In this document: positions 9,230 to 17,233 of the stretch, one piece after another
How positions within the stretch are numbered: position 1 is the stretch's first letter
How the letters are laid out: every line of letters begins with the position of its first letter
Origin: Nannocystis sp. RBIL2
GTDB taxonomy: Bacteria > Myxococcota_A > Polyangia > Nannocystales > Nannocystaceae
Direction: 5' to 3'
Length of the DNA stretch: 64,000 bases
Assembly (NCBI RefSeq): GCF_026626745.1
Contig: NZ_JAPNJW010000002.1
Coordinates: 310,001-374,000, forward strand
Translations under genes and position numbers: made by a program
The notes under the pieces: model-generated
The model's database searches: none
Told to the model about the DNA's origin: nothing
What the model saw: only the letters and a program-made list of their open reading frames with translations

Positions 9230-11284
9230 TCACTTACCGCGGGCCTTCTCGATCACGATGATGCGCTCGAGGGCGGCGGCGACCTCGTGGGTCAGCTCGT
9301 GCAGGCTGCGCGGGTCGACCGGGTTGCTCGAGCCCGAGGCGAACACGATCAGCGGCACCTTCTCGCGCAGCAGGACGGGGAGGACGAGGATGACGCCCTC
9401 GACGCCGCCGAGCGCCGAGAAGAAGGCGGCGTCGATCGGGGTGTCGGTCCGCATCGAGCCGAAGTAGGGGGAGCGGCGCTCGATCACGCCGGAGAACACC
9501 GAGGGGCCGCCGGCGGGGATCCGGATCTGGCGCACCGCCTCGACCAGCAGGTCCTCGCCGCGGGCGTCGCGGCCGCGGATCTCGCCCTTGACGTGGACGA
9601 ACATGATGACCCGCGAGAAGCCCTCGGCGAGGAAGTCGAGCAGCAGGTCGGTGACCTCGTCGCGCGACTTGACGGTGGCGAAGCGCGGCAGCAGGCGGTG
9701 GAACGCCTCCGGCGACAGCGGGATGATCTCGTTGGCGGCGGTGAAGCTCGGCGGGATCCAGGTCTGGGTCTTGGCGGCGTCGAAGGTCGCCTCGCCGGTC
9801 GTGGACTCGGAGGCGCCGCCGCGGTCGGACTCGAGGTCGTCGAGCGGGATGTCGAGGTCGTCGGCGTTGCGGGCCGCGCCGGACAGCGTCTCGGCGGCGC
9901 TCTCGGTGCCCGGCTCGGTGCGGCCGCGCGAGGTGTCGACCTCCTCGGCGGGGCGCAAGGTCGCCATCGCGCCGGCGATCACCGGGACGGCCTTGCCGTC
10001 GGCCGGCTCGGCGGCGGTCGTGGCGGGGCTGGCCGAAGGGACAGGTACCGTGGGCGCCGTCGACACGGGGCTCACGGAGTCAGGCTCGCGGGGGATGCTG
10101 CCCGAGATCGATCTGGACGACGAGCTCTGCGCGGCGGGGTTCGGCGCGGTGATGCTCGAGGAGGAGAACGGCTGGGTGACGTTGCCCGGAGCGGGGCTGG
10201 CCGAAGAGACAGGTGTGGCAGCGGCCGCCGGCGGCGCGGTCAGGTTGGACGAGCCGACCGGCTGGGTGACGTTGCCCGCGGGTGCGGTGGCGGAGGCGGG
10301 CGTGGCGGCGAGCGCCGCGGCGAGGCTCGAGGAGCCGGCCTGCTGGGTGACGTTGCCGGGCGGGCTGACCGAAGGGGCAGGTCCGCTCGCGGGCGCAGTG
10401 ACGGTCGGCGCCGCGGCGGTGACGGCCGGCTGCGGCGGGATGCCGTACGGCGAGGGCGCGAAGGCAGCTGCCGGCAGGACTGCGGCGGGTCGCGGAGCGC
10501 CGGGCATGAGGACGGCCGACGGTTGGAGCACGGCGGCGGGGCGGATCGCGGCGCCGCTCGGTGCGGAGGGACGCGAGGCGTTCGGGCCCGCGACGACCCC
10601 GGCGGCCGGCGGCTCGACGACCGGCGGAGTCGGCACGACCGGCGCTCCGTTCGAGGGCGCGCCGACCGTGGGCGGAGTCACCGTCGGCACGTTGATCACC
10701 GCGGCCGGAGCGGCGCGGCTCTGGCTGGCCCCGGGGACAGGTGCGGATCCGCTGGGGGGGATGACCGCGGCCGGGGTCGCAGCGGTGGCCGGCTTGGTCG
10801 CCTGCAGCGAGGGCAGGGTGGGCGCCGGGATGCCGTAGTGATGAGCGATCGAGGAGCGGATGACCCGCAGCGGCGCGACGGCGCGGACCAGGTACGCGCC
10901 CGTGTGCGCCGAGATGGCGTCGACCGCTTTCATGTCGGTCGGGTCGACCATCGCGAGCGTGAGGTTGCCGGTCTCGTCGCTCGAGATCGGGAGCACGGCG
11001 TGGCGCGCGGCCAACTCTCCGGGGATCCGATCGAGCGCGGATCGATCGACGCCGTCGAGGATGCTGGCGCCCACCTTGGGGATCATCAGCTTGCTGTGAA
11101 GAAAGCCGACGACGCTGTCTTCATCGGCGAAGCTGTGCGTCAGCAGAGCTTCGACGAAGGAGAGCTTGCGCTCGGCGCTCGTGGCCTGTACCGCGGCTAA
11201 CTGCTCGTCGGAGAGCAGGCCCGCTCTCACCATCATGGTCCCGAGGAGACTCACGCGCTGTGATGATTCAACGCCGGAGCCCAT
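9230..11284 (-). CDS. MshEN-domain protein with low-complexity middle and GAF-like C-terminal domain
   Basis: About 684 residues. The N-terminal 150 match the GspE/PilB N-terminal (MshEN) fold (LLGTMMVRAGLLSDEQLAAV, VVGFLHSKLMIPKV, LDRIPGELAARHAVLPI, LAMVDPTDMKAVDAI), which can bind c-di-GMP in some ATPases. There is no ATPase domain. A Pro/Ala/Ser-rich region of about 330 residues follows, with three copies of a GNVTQ...SSS unit. The last 160 residues look like a GAF-type sensor domain (FHRLLPRFATVKSRDEVTDLLLDFL). Similar proteins are common in Myxococcota and are thought to be signalling adaptors. The start could be ATG 11284, ATG 11317 or GTG 11254. Confidence 0.75.
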   Translation of the reverse strand: MGSGVESSQRVSLLGTMMVRAGLLSDEQLAAVQATSAERKLSFVEALLTHSFADEDSVVGFLHSKLMIPKVGASILDGVDRSALDRIPGELAARHAVLPISSDETGNLTLAMVDPTDMKAVDAISAHTGAYLVRAVAPLRVIRSSIAHHYGIPAPTLPSLQATKPATAATPAAVIPPSGSAPVPGASQSRAAPAAVINVPTVTPPTVGAPSNGAPVVPTPPVVEPPAAGVVAGPNASRPSAPSGAAIRPAAVLQPSAVLMPGAPRPAAVLPAAAFAPSPYGIPPQPAVTAAAPTVTAPASGPAPSVSPPGNVTQQAGSSSLAAALAATPASATAPAGNVTQPVGSSNLTAPPAAAATPVSSASPAPGNVTQPFSSSSITAPNPAAQSSSSRSISGSIPREPDSVSPVSTAPTVPVPSASPATTAAEPADGKAVPVIAGAMATLRPAEEVDTSRGRTEPGTESAAETLSGAARNADDLDIPLDDLESDRGGASESTTGEATFDAAKTQTWIPPSFTAANEIIPLSPEAFHRLLPRFATVKSRDEVTDLLLDFLAEGFSRVIMFVHVKGEIRGRDARGEDLLVEAVRQIRIPAGGPSVFSGVIERRSPYFGSMRTDTPIDAAFFSALGGVEGVILVLPVLLREKVPLIVFASGSSNPVDPRSLHELTHEVAAALERIIVIEKARGK
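10024..10745. repeat. Four CATG-14 half-palindrome pairs inside the MshEN gene
   Basis: GCTG and CAGG cores exactly 14 bp apart at 10028/10042, 10196/10210, 10364/10378 and 10724/10738, each shaped like gctg-N10-cagg. All fall in the low-complexity linker and stay in frame. Confidence 0.7.
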
Positions 11285-11347
11285 CACGTCAACAAGCCGG
11301 CGTAACCGGGGCTCCACGCGCCGGGCCTCGTGCTATAGCCGCCGTGG

Positions 11348-12541
11348 GTGCGCTACCTCGACCACAACGCGACGACCCCCCTCGATCCCCGGGTTCGGGA
11401 CGCTGTTATCGCCGCGCTGGCGGATCCCCTCCTTCAAGGGAACCCGGCCAGCGTCCACAGCACCGGGCAGCGCGCCCGGGCGGCCGTCGAACAGGCGCGC
11501 CGCGCGGTCGCTCGGGCCCTCGGGGCCGAGGCGCTCGAGGTGACGTTCACGTCGGGGGGCACCGAGGCCGACAACCTGGCCCTGATCGGCGCAGCCCGGG
11601 CGCTGCGGGCCGCCGGGCGCCCTTGCGGACTGCTCACGTCGCCGCTCGAACACCCGGCGGTGCTGGCCGCGGCGGGCCGCCTGCAGCGGGAGGGGCACCC
11701 GCTGGCGCTGGTCGCGGTCGACGCCCAGGGCCGAATCGAGGCCGACGCGCTGCGCGCCGCCCTTCGGGCGAACCCGGAGACCGGAGTTGTCTCGCTCGCA
11801 GCCGCAAATCACGTGCTCGGCAACACCTACGACATCCCGGGGCTGGTCCGCGTCGTGCGTGAAGTCGCGCCGACCGTCCTGGTCCACTGCGACGCTGTTC
11901 AGGCCTTCGGCAAGCTGAACCTCGACTTCCACGCCTGGGATCTCGACCTCCTCAGCGTCAGCAGCCACAAAATCTACGGCCCGAAGGGGGTCGGCGCGCT
12001 GGTCCACCGCCGCCGGCTGGCGCTCGACCCGCTGCTCCTCGGCGGACAGCAAGAGCGCGGGCGCCGAGCCGGCACCGAGTCGGTCGCCAACCTCGCCGGC
12101 TTCGGCCTCGCGGCTCAGCTCGCCGCCGCCGAGCTGCCGGCCCGCCACGCCCACGTGGTCGCGCTCGCGGACCGGTTGCGAGCTGGCCTTGCGAACATGT
12201 CCGATGCGACAGTCCACGGCGACCGCGAGCGCAGGGTCGGCAACACGGTCAGCGTCGGCTTCGAAGGTTGCGACGGCCAGCTGCTGGCGATGAACCTCGA
12301 CCTCGCCGGGATCGCGGTGTCGTACGGGGCGGCCTGCAGCTCGGGCACGCCGGAACCATCGCCGGTGCTGCTGGCGCTCGGGCTGACGCCGGCGGCGGCC
12401 CGCTCGGCGCTGCGGATCTCGCTCGGCGCGGGCAACACCGAGGACGACGTCGACGCGCTGCTGGCGGCGCTGCCGGAGGCGATCGCGCGCGTCCGCGGGG
12501 CCGAGGGCGGCGGCGACTGGCGCGAGGTGACGCCGTCATGA
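11348..12541 (+). CDS. Cysteine desulfurase (NifS/IscS type)
   Basis: A 397-residue PLP enzyme that takes sulfur from cysteine as a protein-bound persulfide. Visible motifs: YLDHNATTPLDP at the N-terminus, TSGGTEADNLAL, a His in PLEHPAV, the PLP lysine in SSHKIYGPKG, RAGTES, and the persulfide Cys in GAACSSGTPEPSPVL. It starts at GTG 11348 and its stop overlaps the mnmA start (ATGA). That coupling suggests it supplies sulfur for tRNA 2-thiouridine formation; no iscU or other Fe-S cluster genes are next to it. Confidence 0.93.
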   Translation: MRYLDHNATTPLDPRVRDAVIAALADPLLQGNPASVHSTGQRARAAVEQARRAVARALGAEALEVTFTSGGTEADNLALIGAARALRAAGRPCGLLTSPLEHPAVLAAAGRLQREGHPLALVAVDAQGRIEADALRAALRANPETGVVSLAAANHVLGNTYDIPGLVRVVREVAPTVLVHCDAVQAFGKLNLDFHAWDLDLLSVSSHKIYGPKGVGALVHRRRLALDPLLLGGQQERGRRAGTESVANLAGFGLAAQLAAAELPARHAHVVALADRLRAGLANMSDATVHGDRERRVGNTVSVGFEGCDGQLLAMNLDLAGIAVSYGAACSSGTPEPSPVLLALGLTPAAARSALRISLGAGNTEDDVDALLAALPEAIARVRGAEGGGDWREVTPS

Positions 12542-13617
12542 GGATCGTGTGCGCGATGTCCGGCGGGGTCGACTCGTCGGTGGCGGCGGCGCTGCTGGTC
12601 GAGGCGGGCCACGAGGTGGTCGGCCTGACGATGCGCCTCTACGACGCCAGCGGCCACGAACGCCAGGGCCGCGGCGGGTCGTGCTGCTCGCCGGCGGAGA
12701 TCGATCAAGCGCGAGACGTGTGCGCGCTGCTCGGGATCCCGCACTACACGGTCGACGAGCAGGAGCGCTTCACTGCCCACGTGATCGACGACTTCGCCCG
12801 CGAGTACGCCCGCGGCCGCACGCCCAACCCGTGCGTCCGCTGCAACGAGCACGTGAAGTTCGGGCCGCTGGTGGCCCGCGCTCGCGCGCTCGGGGCCGAG
12901 GCGCTGGCGACCGGCCACTACGCGCGCCTCGAAGACGGGGCGCTGCTGCGCGCGGTCGATGCGACGAAGGACCAGAGCTACTTCCTGTTCGCGGTGCCGC
13001 CGGCGCTGCTGTCGGGGGTGCGGTTTCCTCTCGGGACATGGCACAAAGACCAGGTCCGCGCGAAGGCCCGCGCGCTCGGGCTGCCGAGCGCCGACACGCC
13101 GGACAGCCAGGAGCTGTGCTTCGTCGGCGGCCGCGACCACGGCGAGGTGGTCGAGGCGCGCGCGGCGGCGCTGGGCCTCGGCACGGCCGCTCTGGCGCCC
13201 GGCGAGGTGGTGGACGCGGAGGGCCGCGTGCTCGGGGCCCACGGCGGGATCCACCGGGTGACGATCGGCCAGCGCCGCGGCCTGCGGATCCCGGGCACGT
13301 CGCCCCGCTACGTGCTGCGCGTGCTGCCGGAGCAGCGCCAGGTGGTGGTCGGCGACGCGGCGTCGCTGCAGACGCACGCGCTGACGCTGGCCGAGTTCCG
13401 CCGGCTGGCGCCGCTCGGCGAGCGCGAGGTGGTGCGCGCGGAGGTCCAGATCCGTCACCGCGGCCGACCTTCGGCGGCGCGCGTCGAGCTGGCGGGCGAC
13501 CGCGCGACCGTGGTGTTCGACGAGCCGGTCCAGGCGGCCGCGCCGGGCCAGGCGGCGGTGGTCTACGCCGGCGAGCGCGTGCTCGGCGGCGGCTGGATCG
13601 CGGAGACCGCAGGATGA
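12538..13617 (+). CDS. mnmA: tRNA-specific 2-thiouridylase MnmA
   Basis: Thiolates U34 of tRNA-Lys, -Glu and -Gln in the cytoplasm using persulfide sulfur and ATP. The 359-residue protein has the PP-loop SGGVDSSVAAALL, the catalytic Cys region TPNPCVRCNEHVKF, the second Cys in DSQELCFV, the ATGHYARLE segment and the C-terminal barrel (HRVTIGQRRGL). Start ATG 12538 overlaps the cysteine desulfurase stop, and its own stop overlaps rnc (ATGA), making a three-gene coupled unit. Confidence 0.96.
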   Translation: MRIVCAMSGGVDSSVAAALLVEAGHEVVGLTMRLYDASGHERQGRGGSCCSPAEIDQARDVCALLGIPHYTVDEQERFTAHVIDDFAREYARGRTPNPCVRCNEHVKFGPLVARARALGAEALATGHYARLEDGALLRAVDATKDQSYFLFAVPPALLSGVRFPLGTWHKDQVRAKARALGLPSADTPDSQELCFVGGRDHGEVVEARAAALGLGTAALAPGEVVDAEGRVLGAHGGIHRVTIGQRRGLRIPGTSPRYVLRVLPEQRQVVVGDAASLQTHALTLAEFRRLAPLGEREVVRAEVQIRHRGRPSAARVELAGDRATVVFDEPVQAAAPGQAAVVYAGERVLGGGWIAETAG

Positions 13618-14399
13618 CCGAGCTGCTCGAGGACCTGCCCGATCGCCGCGGGGCGCCGACCTGGCCCGACAACCAGGTCCGCCTGGCGCCGCTGCAGGAG
13701 CGCCTCGGCTACGCGTTCGTCCGCCCGGCGCTGCTGCGCGTGGCCCTGACGCACCCGACGTGGGTCAACGAACACGCGCGCTCGGGCTGGCCGAGCAACG
13801 CGTGCCTCGAGTTCTTCGGCGACTCGGTGCTGGCGCTGCTGTCGACCGAGGCGCTGTGGCGCCGCTTCCCCGATCTGTCGGAGGGCGTGCTCACGCGCCT
13901 GCGCGCGAGCCTGGTGTCGGCGCCGGCGCTGGCCGAGGCGGCGCGGCGGATCGAGCTCGGACCGCTGCTGTGGGTGGCCCATCGTCAGGCCGAGCTGCGC
14001 GAACACGACGGGTCGCTGGCCGACGCGGCCGAGGCCGTGCTCGGGGCGGCGTTCCTCGACGCCCGCGCGGCCGGCCGCGATCCGCTGGCGTCCGCCGGCC
14101 TGGTGTTCCAGGCGCTGCTGGGGCCTCGCCTCGCCGGTCTGCGCTCCGACGACGGCAAGCCGGCGAAGGCCCGCCTGCAGGAGTGGGCCCAGGCGCGCTG
14201 GCGCCGGCCGCCGATCTACGTGCCGCTCGGCGACCGCCCGACGCACGAGCGCTCGCAGTGGCGGGTGCGCGCGGAGGTGACCTGTCCCGACGGACAGATC
14301 GTGGTGCTGGCCGAGGGCGAGGGCCCCAACCTGCGCGCGGCCGAGTCGGCGGCGGCCGAGGCGGCGCTCGATCGGATCGACCGCGGCGAGCTCGGGTGA
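13614..14399 (+). CDS. rnc: Ribonuclease III
   Basis: Cuts double-stranded RNA in rRNA maturation and mRNA decay. The 261-residue protein has the catalytic-domain signature NACLEFFGDSVLALLSTEALW (Glu and Asp of the active site), the second acidic pair in LADAAEAVLGAAF, and a C-terminal dsRNA-binding domain (KARLQEWAQARW ... ANLRAAESAAAEAAL-type helix). The N-terminal extension of about 25 residues is longer than usual. A CATG-14 pair (cctg/caga, 14281-14298) lies in the dsRBD beta-hairpin as VTCPDGQIVV. Translationally coupled to mnmA. Confidence 0.93.
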   Translation: MTELLEDLPDRRGAPTWPDNQVRLAPLQERLGYAFVRPALLRVALTHPTWVNEHARSGWPSNACLEFFGDSVLALLSTEALWRRFPDLSEGVLTRLRASLVSAPALAEAARRIELGPLLWVAHRQAELREHDGSLADAAEAVLGAAFLDARAAGRDPLASAGLVFQALLGPRLAGLRSDDGKPAKARLQEWAQARWRRPPIYVPLGDRPTHERSQWRVRAEVTCPDGQIVVLAEGEGPNLRAAESAAAEAALDRIDRGELG

Positions 14400-14868
14400 C
14401 GGCTTGGTCGTTAGGCGGCATGTCCTTCGGGACATGCCCACTGCAGCGAAACGCGGGGCTAGTGGCTGTCCTTCGGGACATGCTCCCTGCGGCGGGGGAG
14501 GAGACTGTCCTGCGGGACAGGTTCGGCGAACGAGTGGATAAGTCGTCTGAAAGGACAAGGAGCCCTCGATCCATCGCGTGGGCTGTCCCCGAGGACATGT
14601 CTCGTGCGCCGGCTTCACGCTGTTTCGGAAGCTGAGGCTCGGGCCCGCCTTGGCGCGCGGGTCGCCCTGGATCGCTCCTGTCTGTCGGTCGGCCGCGGAT
14701 CGCCTCGCCGGTCACGCGCTCGCGACTTCGAGGTCCGGACATGGTTCTGCTGCCCGTCGGCCCGAGCGCGGCCAGTCCCCGGGCGTGGGCCCGCCGGGGC
14801 CTGACGGAGGATCCCGCAGGCCAGCGCGTCGCCGCGCGGCCGCGGATCTGGCATGATCGCGGCCGCGC
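14400..14868. other. 469 bp gap with CATG-14 hairpins, no gene seen
   Basis: The gap between rnc and the ATP-grasp gene holds the repeat pairs listed at 14415-14603. The remaining 260 bp before 14869 have no recognisable coding or RNA signal; the promoter of the ATP-grasp gene should be here, but I see no clear boxes. Confidence 0.6.
14415..14603. repeat. CATG-14 pairs downstream of rnc
   Basis: Four pairs, each with a 14 bp step: 14419/14433, 14465/14479, 14504/14518 and 14582/14596. The first is a model hairpin: CATGTCC-TTCG-GGACATG, 7 bp stem with a UUCG tetraloop closed by C-G. Confidence 0.88.
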
Positions 14869-16095
14869 ATGCCCGTCCACGTCCTCTACGTCGCCCCGTT
14901 CTACAGCGCCAACATCCTGCAGTGCCTCGACGCGCTGGTGTCGCTGCCCGATGTCCGGATCGGCCTCATCACCCATGAGCCCGAGACGACGCTGCCCGAG
15001 CGCTACCGCGGCCGCGTCGTGGGTCACTACCAGGTCCGCGACTGCCTCGACGCCGAGCAGCTGATCGCCGCGGGCAAGGCGTTCCAGGCCGGGTGGGGCC
15101 GGGTCGACCGCCTGATCGGGTTCCTCGAGCAGATGCAGACCCCGCTGTCGATCGCGCGCGACAAGCTCGGGATCCCGGGCATGACCGAGGCGGTCGCCCG
15201 CAACTTCCGCGAGAAGAACCGCATGAAGGCGAAGCTGCGCGAGGCCGGGCTGCCGGTGGCTCGCCAGGCGCTGATCGGCTCGGCAGAGGACGCGCGCAGC
15301 TTCGTCCGCGAGGTCGGCTATCCGATCGTGCTCAAGCCGCCGGCCGGCCTGGGCTCGCGCGCGACGGTCCGCGCGACCGACGACGAGTCACTGGCCTCGG
15401 CGCTGGCCGAGCTGTTCGTGACGCCGTCGAACCCGGCCCAGGCCGAGGAGTTCGTGCGCGGCGAGGAGCACACGTTCGAGACCGTCACGATCCAGGGCAA
15501 GCCCGTGTGGCACTCGTCGAGCTACTACCTGCCCGGGCCGCTGCAGGTGCTCGAGAACCCGTGGATCCAGTACTGCGTGCTGCTGCCCCGCGAGCAGCTG
15601 CAGCCCCACGCGCAGACGTTCCGCGCGCTCAACGTCCGCGCGCTGCAGGCCCTCGGGATCGGCACGGCGCTCACGCACATGGAGTGGTTCCTGCGCGCCG
15701 ACGGGTCGATGGTGATCAGCGAGGTGGCGGCCCGTCCCCCCGGCGTGCATCTGATGCCGATGATGGGGCTCTGTCACGGGGTGGACATGTGGCAGAAGTG
15801 GGCCGAGCTGATGGTGTTCGACCGCTTCGAGGCGCCGCCGCGCCAGTTCGCGGCCGGGACGGCGTTCTTCCGCGGACAAGGTCCGGGACAAGTGGTCCGC
15901 GCGGTCGAGGGACTCGCCGAGGCGCAGGAGCTCGCCGGGGCGTGGGTGGTCGACCGCAAGCTGCCGAAAGTCGGCCAGCCGCGCGCGTCCGGCTACGAGG
16001 GCGAGGGCTACGCGCTCGTGAAGGGCGAGACGACCGAAGAGGTGGTGAACGCGCTGCGCGGGCTGGTCAGATCGGTGCGCGTGGTCCTCGGGTGA
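14869..16095 (+). CDS. ATP-grasp domain enzyme of unknown substrate
   Basis: A 408-residue cytoplasmic protein with a Rossmann-like pre-ATP-grasp N-terminus (VLYVAPFYSANILQCLDALV) and an ATP-grasp domain at about residues 115-310: MTEAVARNFREKNRMKAKLREAGLPV, VGYPIVLKPPAGLGSRATVRA, FVRGEEHTFETVTIQGKP and the metal-binding end VISEVAARPPGVHLMPMM. The fold is that of carboxylate-amine/thiol ligases and biotin-carboxylase-like proteins. No neighbour reveals the substrate. Start ATG 14869. The stretch FRGQGPGQVV is encoded by sequence resembling the CATG-14 repeat (caag cores 12 bp apart). Confidence 0.82.
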   Translation: MPVHVLYVAPFYSANILQCLDALVSLPDVRIGLITHEPETTLPERYRGRVVGHYQVRDCLDAEQLIAAGKAFQAGWGRVDRLIGFLEQMQTPLSIARDKLGIPGMTEAVARNFREKNRMKAKLREAGLPVARQALIGSAEDARSFVREVGYPIVLKPPAGLGSRATVRATDDESLASALAELFVTPSNPAQAEEFVRGEEHTFETVTIQGKPVWHSSSYYLPGPLQVLENPWIQYCVLLPREQLQPHAQTFRALNVRALQALGIGTALTHMEWFLRADGSMVISEVAARPPGVHLMPMMGLCHGVDMWQKWAELMVFDRFEAPPRQFAAGTAFFRGQGPGQVVRAVEGLAEAQELAGAWVVDRKLPKVGQPRASGYEGEGYALVKGETTEEVVNALRGLVRSVRVVLG

Positions 16096-16135
16096 GGAGA
16101 GCCCGCGCTGCCCGCTTCGGCCAGGCGGTGGGCGT

Positions 16136-16216
16136 ACCGCCTGGCTGAAGGGGCATGCTCGCTAGCGCATGCTCGCTCGGACATGTTCCGAAGCGCATGC
16201 TCGAAAGGACAGGAGC
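16136..16216. repeat. CATG-14 array, 6 cores, between convergent genes
   Basis: Cores at 16140 (CCTG), 16154, 16168, 16182, 16196 (CATG) and 16210 (CAGG): five exact 14 bp steps. It lies between the ATP-grasp stop (16095) and the lipoprotein stop (16307). The last core is also the left foot of the hairpin at 16210-16237. Confidence 0.92.
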
Positions 16217-16237
16217 GGGCTGTTCAACCCGCTCCTG
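16210..16237. terminator. Hairpin between convergent genes
   Basis: A perfect 10 bp stem (CAGGAGCGGG pairing with CCCGCTCCTG) around an 8 nt loop, right after the CATG-14 array. No T-tract follows on either strand, so intrinsic termination is plausible but not certain. Confidence 0.55.
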
Positions 16238-16306
16238 CGGTATGTCGGAGAGACGCGGCCCGGGTCCAGCGCGCTGCATCGCGCCGGTAGCACCATCTGA
16301 GCGCGG

Positions 16307-16804
16307 TCACTCCTGGCCGGACCAGCGCTCGAGGAACATGGTGCGCGCGGCCTCCATCTCCGGCGAGACTGGCTTCTCCGAGGGGAAGCCGGTGACCAGC
16401 AGCCAACGACCGGTGAACGCCGAGGCCGAGTAGTAGGGCGGCTCGGCGGGGAGGAGCAGGCGTGGATCCTGGAGCGCGGCGAACATCGCGTTCTGATCGG
16501 CGAACTCGAACACGAACAGCCACACGCGCGGGCTCGTGGCCGTGAACACCCGGTGGCTCTGCACGCCCCGGGCCTTGAGGTCGGCCTCGGACAGCGGGGT
16601 CGGCAGCTCGAGCGGCTCGACGGGGTTGTGGTCGAAGCGCAGGCGCGACAGGGGGAAGCCCTCGAGAGCGCCGCCGTCGGCGGCCGGCGACGGAGATGTC
16701 TTTGTGGACATGTCCGAAGGACAAGGTGACTCGCCGGCGCCGGTGCAACCGATCACCGCCGAGGCCGCCAGCGACAGGGAGAAGAGCGCAGCACGCGAAG
16801 ACAC
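16307..16804 (-). CDS. Small lipoprotein of unknown function
   Basis: A 165-residue secreted lipoprotein: signal peptide MSSRAALFSLSLAASAVIGC with lipobox VIGC (Cys about residue 20). The mature domain (FPLSRLRFDHNPVEPLELPTPLSE ... VFTATSPRVWLFVFEFADQNAMF) matches nothing I recognise. GTG 16804 is chosen because it starts a normal signal peptide; an open frame extends to 16924. The linker just after the Cys (CPSDMSTKTSPSP) is encoded by a CATG-14 run, which suggests the repeat expanded or inserted there. Confidence 0.72.
   Translation of the reverse strand: MSSRAALFSLSLAASAVIGCTGAGESPCPSDMSTKTSPSPAADGGALEGFPLSRLRFDHNPVEPLELPTPLSEADLKARGVQSHRVFTATSPRVWLFVFEFADQNAMFAALQDPRLLLPAEPPYYSASAFTGRWLLVTGFPSEKPVSPEMEAARTMFLERWSGQE
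16691..16729. repeat. CATG-14 run in a post-lipobox linker
   Basis: Cores at 16695 (GATG), 16709 (CATG) and 16722 (CAAG): steps of 14 and 13 bp, in frame inside the lipoprotein at 16307-16804. Confidence 0.7.
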
Positions 16805-16946
16805 CGCCGGAGGGTAGCGCCGCGCGGGACGCGAGGCAAACGCCGCTCGGGCGGCCCTGGAGGCGCGGTTGCGGTAGTCGAGGTCGTTGCGAGGCCGGGT
16901 GATGACGACGAAGGCGCGGCTCACGGCAAGTCGATGCGGCCCATGC

Positions 16947-17233
16947 GGTCGTGACGACCGGCGACCGCGAGCTCGCGGGCCGCCGGCGGGTCGCCGGCGC
17001 GGGCCGGTCGTGACGACCGACGAGGCCGCGACGCGCGGGCTTGCGGGCGGGTCGATGGCGCGGGCGGGTCGTGACGACCGACGAGACCGCGACGCGCGGG
17101 CTCATGGCAGGTCCATGCGCTCAGGAAGGTCGTGGCGCGGGCCGGTCGTGACGACCGACGATGCCGCGACGCGCGGGCTCACGGCTGGTCGATGCGATCG
17201 AGAAGGTCTTGGCGCGGGCCGGTGGTGACGACC
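16947..17233. repeat. Five copies of the 13 bp palindrome GGTCGTGACGACC in a larger repeat unit
   Basis: Exact copies at 16947-16959, 17006-17018, 17067-17079 and 17144-17156, and a one-mismatch copy at 17221-17233. Spacings are 59, 61, 77 and 77 bp. Flanks also repeat (GACGAG-CCGCGACGCGCGGGCT and GGTCGATG). The block fills the gap between the VWA gene and the small lipoprotein and runs into the last codons of the VWA gene (VVTTGPRQDLLDRID). Confidence 0.85.
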
